From CAISIP01 sp046594635 (GTDB lineage: Bacteria; Pseudomonadota; Gammaproteobacteria; Burkholderiales; Burkholderiaceae_C), in the NCBI GenBank assembly GCA_046594635.1, contig JBKJRR010000395.1:1-5297 (forward strand): DNA of 5,297 nt, read 5' to 3'. Each line of letters begins with the position of its first letter. The stretch's first letter is position 1. A program made the position numbers and the translations under genes. The notes beneath the pieces are model-generated. The model was given only the letters and a program-made list of their open reading frames with translations. It did not search any database and was not told where the DNA came from. Positions 5,126 to 5,297 of this stretch are shown in pieces.

Positions 5126-5297
5126 TCAGTCGGTGGCCGGATACAGCGGTATCAATGCCTTCTCGCGCCGATGCCAGCGACGGAATTCAGACCATGTCAG
5201 GGGCTCGAATCCCCGATCCCGATTGGCCCTGCCGATCTGAAACAACAAACGGTATTGGTGCATCAGGTCGGCCCACGCGCGCCACAACGAGGTGCCA
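5126..5297 (-). CDS. C-terminal end of an unrecognised protein, cut by window edge
   Basis: The minus strand is open from the window edge to a TGA at 5126-5128, giving the last 56 residues of a protein. They are rich in Trp, Arg and aromatic residues (SLWRAWADLMHQYRLLFQ, then WSEFRRWHRREKALIPLYP) and look like a soluble, basic helical tail; I do not recognise a family. The codon use is consistent with real coding, and the stop lies 62 bases from the stop of the convergent OlsB-like gene, a normal end-to-end arrangement. No obvious bidirectional terminator is present between them; the gap holds only a tandem caggcg repeat (5095-5106). Confidence 0.6.
   Translation of the reverse strand, partial: GTSLWRAWADLMHQYRLLFQIGRANRDRGFEPLTWSEFRRWHRREKALIPLYPATD

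Noticed and set aside
5199..5214. tRNA T-arm-like sequence, GGGG-CTCGAAT-CCCC on the plus strand, possible tRNA 3' end or attachment site
   Set aside because: The first loop base is C instead of the invariant T, no acceptor or anticodon stem or CCA end accompanies it, and it lies inside an open minus-strand frame that encodes GFEP there.

Overview
The window is compact, GC-rich chromosomal DNA with about six genes, short gaps and no tRNA, rRNA, insertion sequence, phage or CRISPR signature. The codon use, the RibH2-type lumazine synthase, the DauA-like oxidoreductase and the OlsB-like acyltransferase suggest a proteobacterium, most likely a betaproteobacterium of the Burkholderiales. This assignment is an inference from protein character alone. 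No gene-free stretch exceeds 300 bases; the longest is the 208-base leader in front of the lumazine synthase gene.

Left part (1-1746, minus strand): a major facilitator superfamily transporter, cut by the window edge, lies 25 bases downstream of a RibH2-type 6,7-dimethyl-8-ribityllumazine synthase gene. The lumazine synthase start is fixed by an AAGGA ribosome binding site. Its 208-base leader contains a 72-nt segment that shares the outer sequence blocks of the FMN riboswitch (RFN element): GTTCTC at the 5' end, GATCTGG, GGAGCC and GTCCGGATGA, then GAAC closing the outer stem. It lacks most of the middle helices of a normal FMN aptamer. One arm of its first internal hairpin is perfectly complementary, over 7 nt, to the ribosome binding site. 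This is the most unusual signal in the window: an abbreviated, decayed or novel flavin-responsive leader that may control ribH and the transporter.

Middle part (1747-4166): two divergent genes share a 92-base intergenic region with palindromic sequences. The minus-strand gene is a class V PLP-dependent aminotransferase of the serine/alanine-glyoxylate aminotransferase type. The plus-strand gene is an FAD-dependent D-amino-acid dehydrogenase closely resembling DauA. Together they could move amino groups between D-amino acids, 2-oxo acids and L-amino acids. In the DauA-like enzyme the residues that bind the substrate carboxylate are kept, but those that contact the arginine side chain appear to be replaced, so its substrate is probably not D-arginine.

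Right part (4167-5297): a plus-strand gene encodes an acyl/acetyltransferase-fold protein of the OlsB / putative hemolysin family, with an uncertain start. It converges on the C-terminal end of an unrecognised minus-strand gene that runs off the window.
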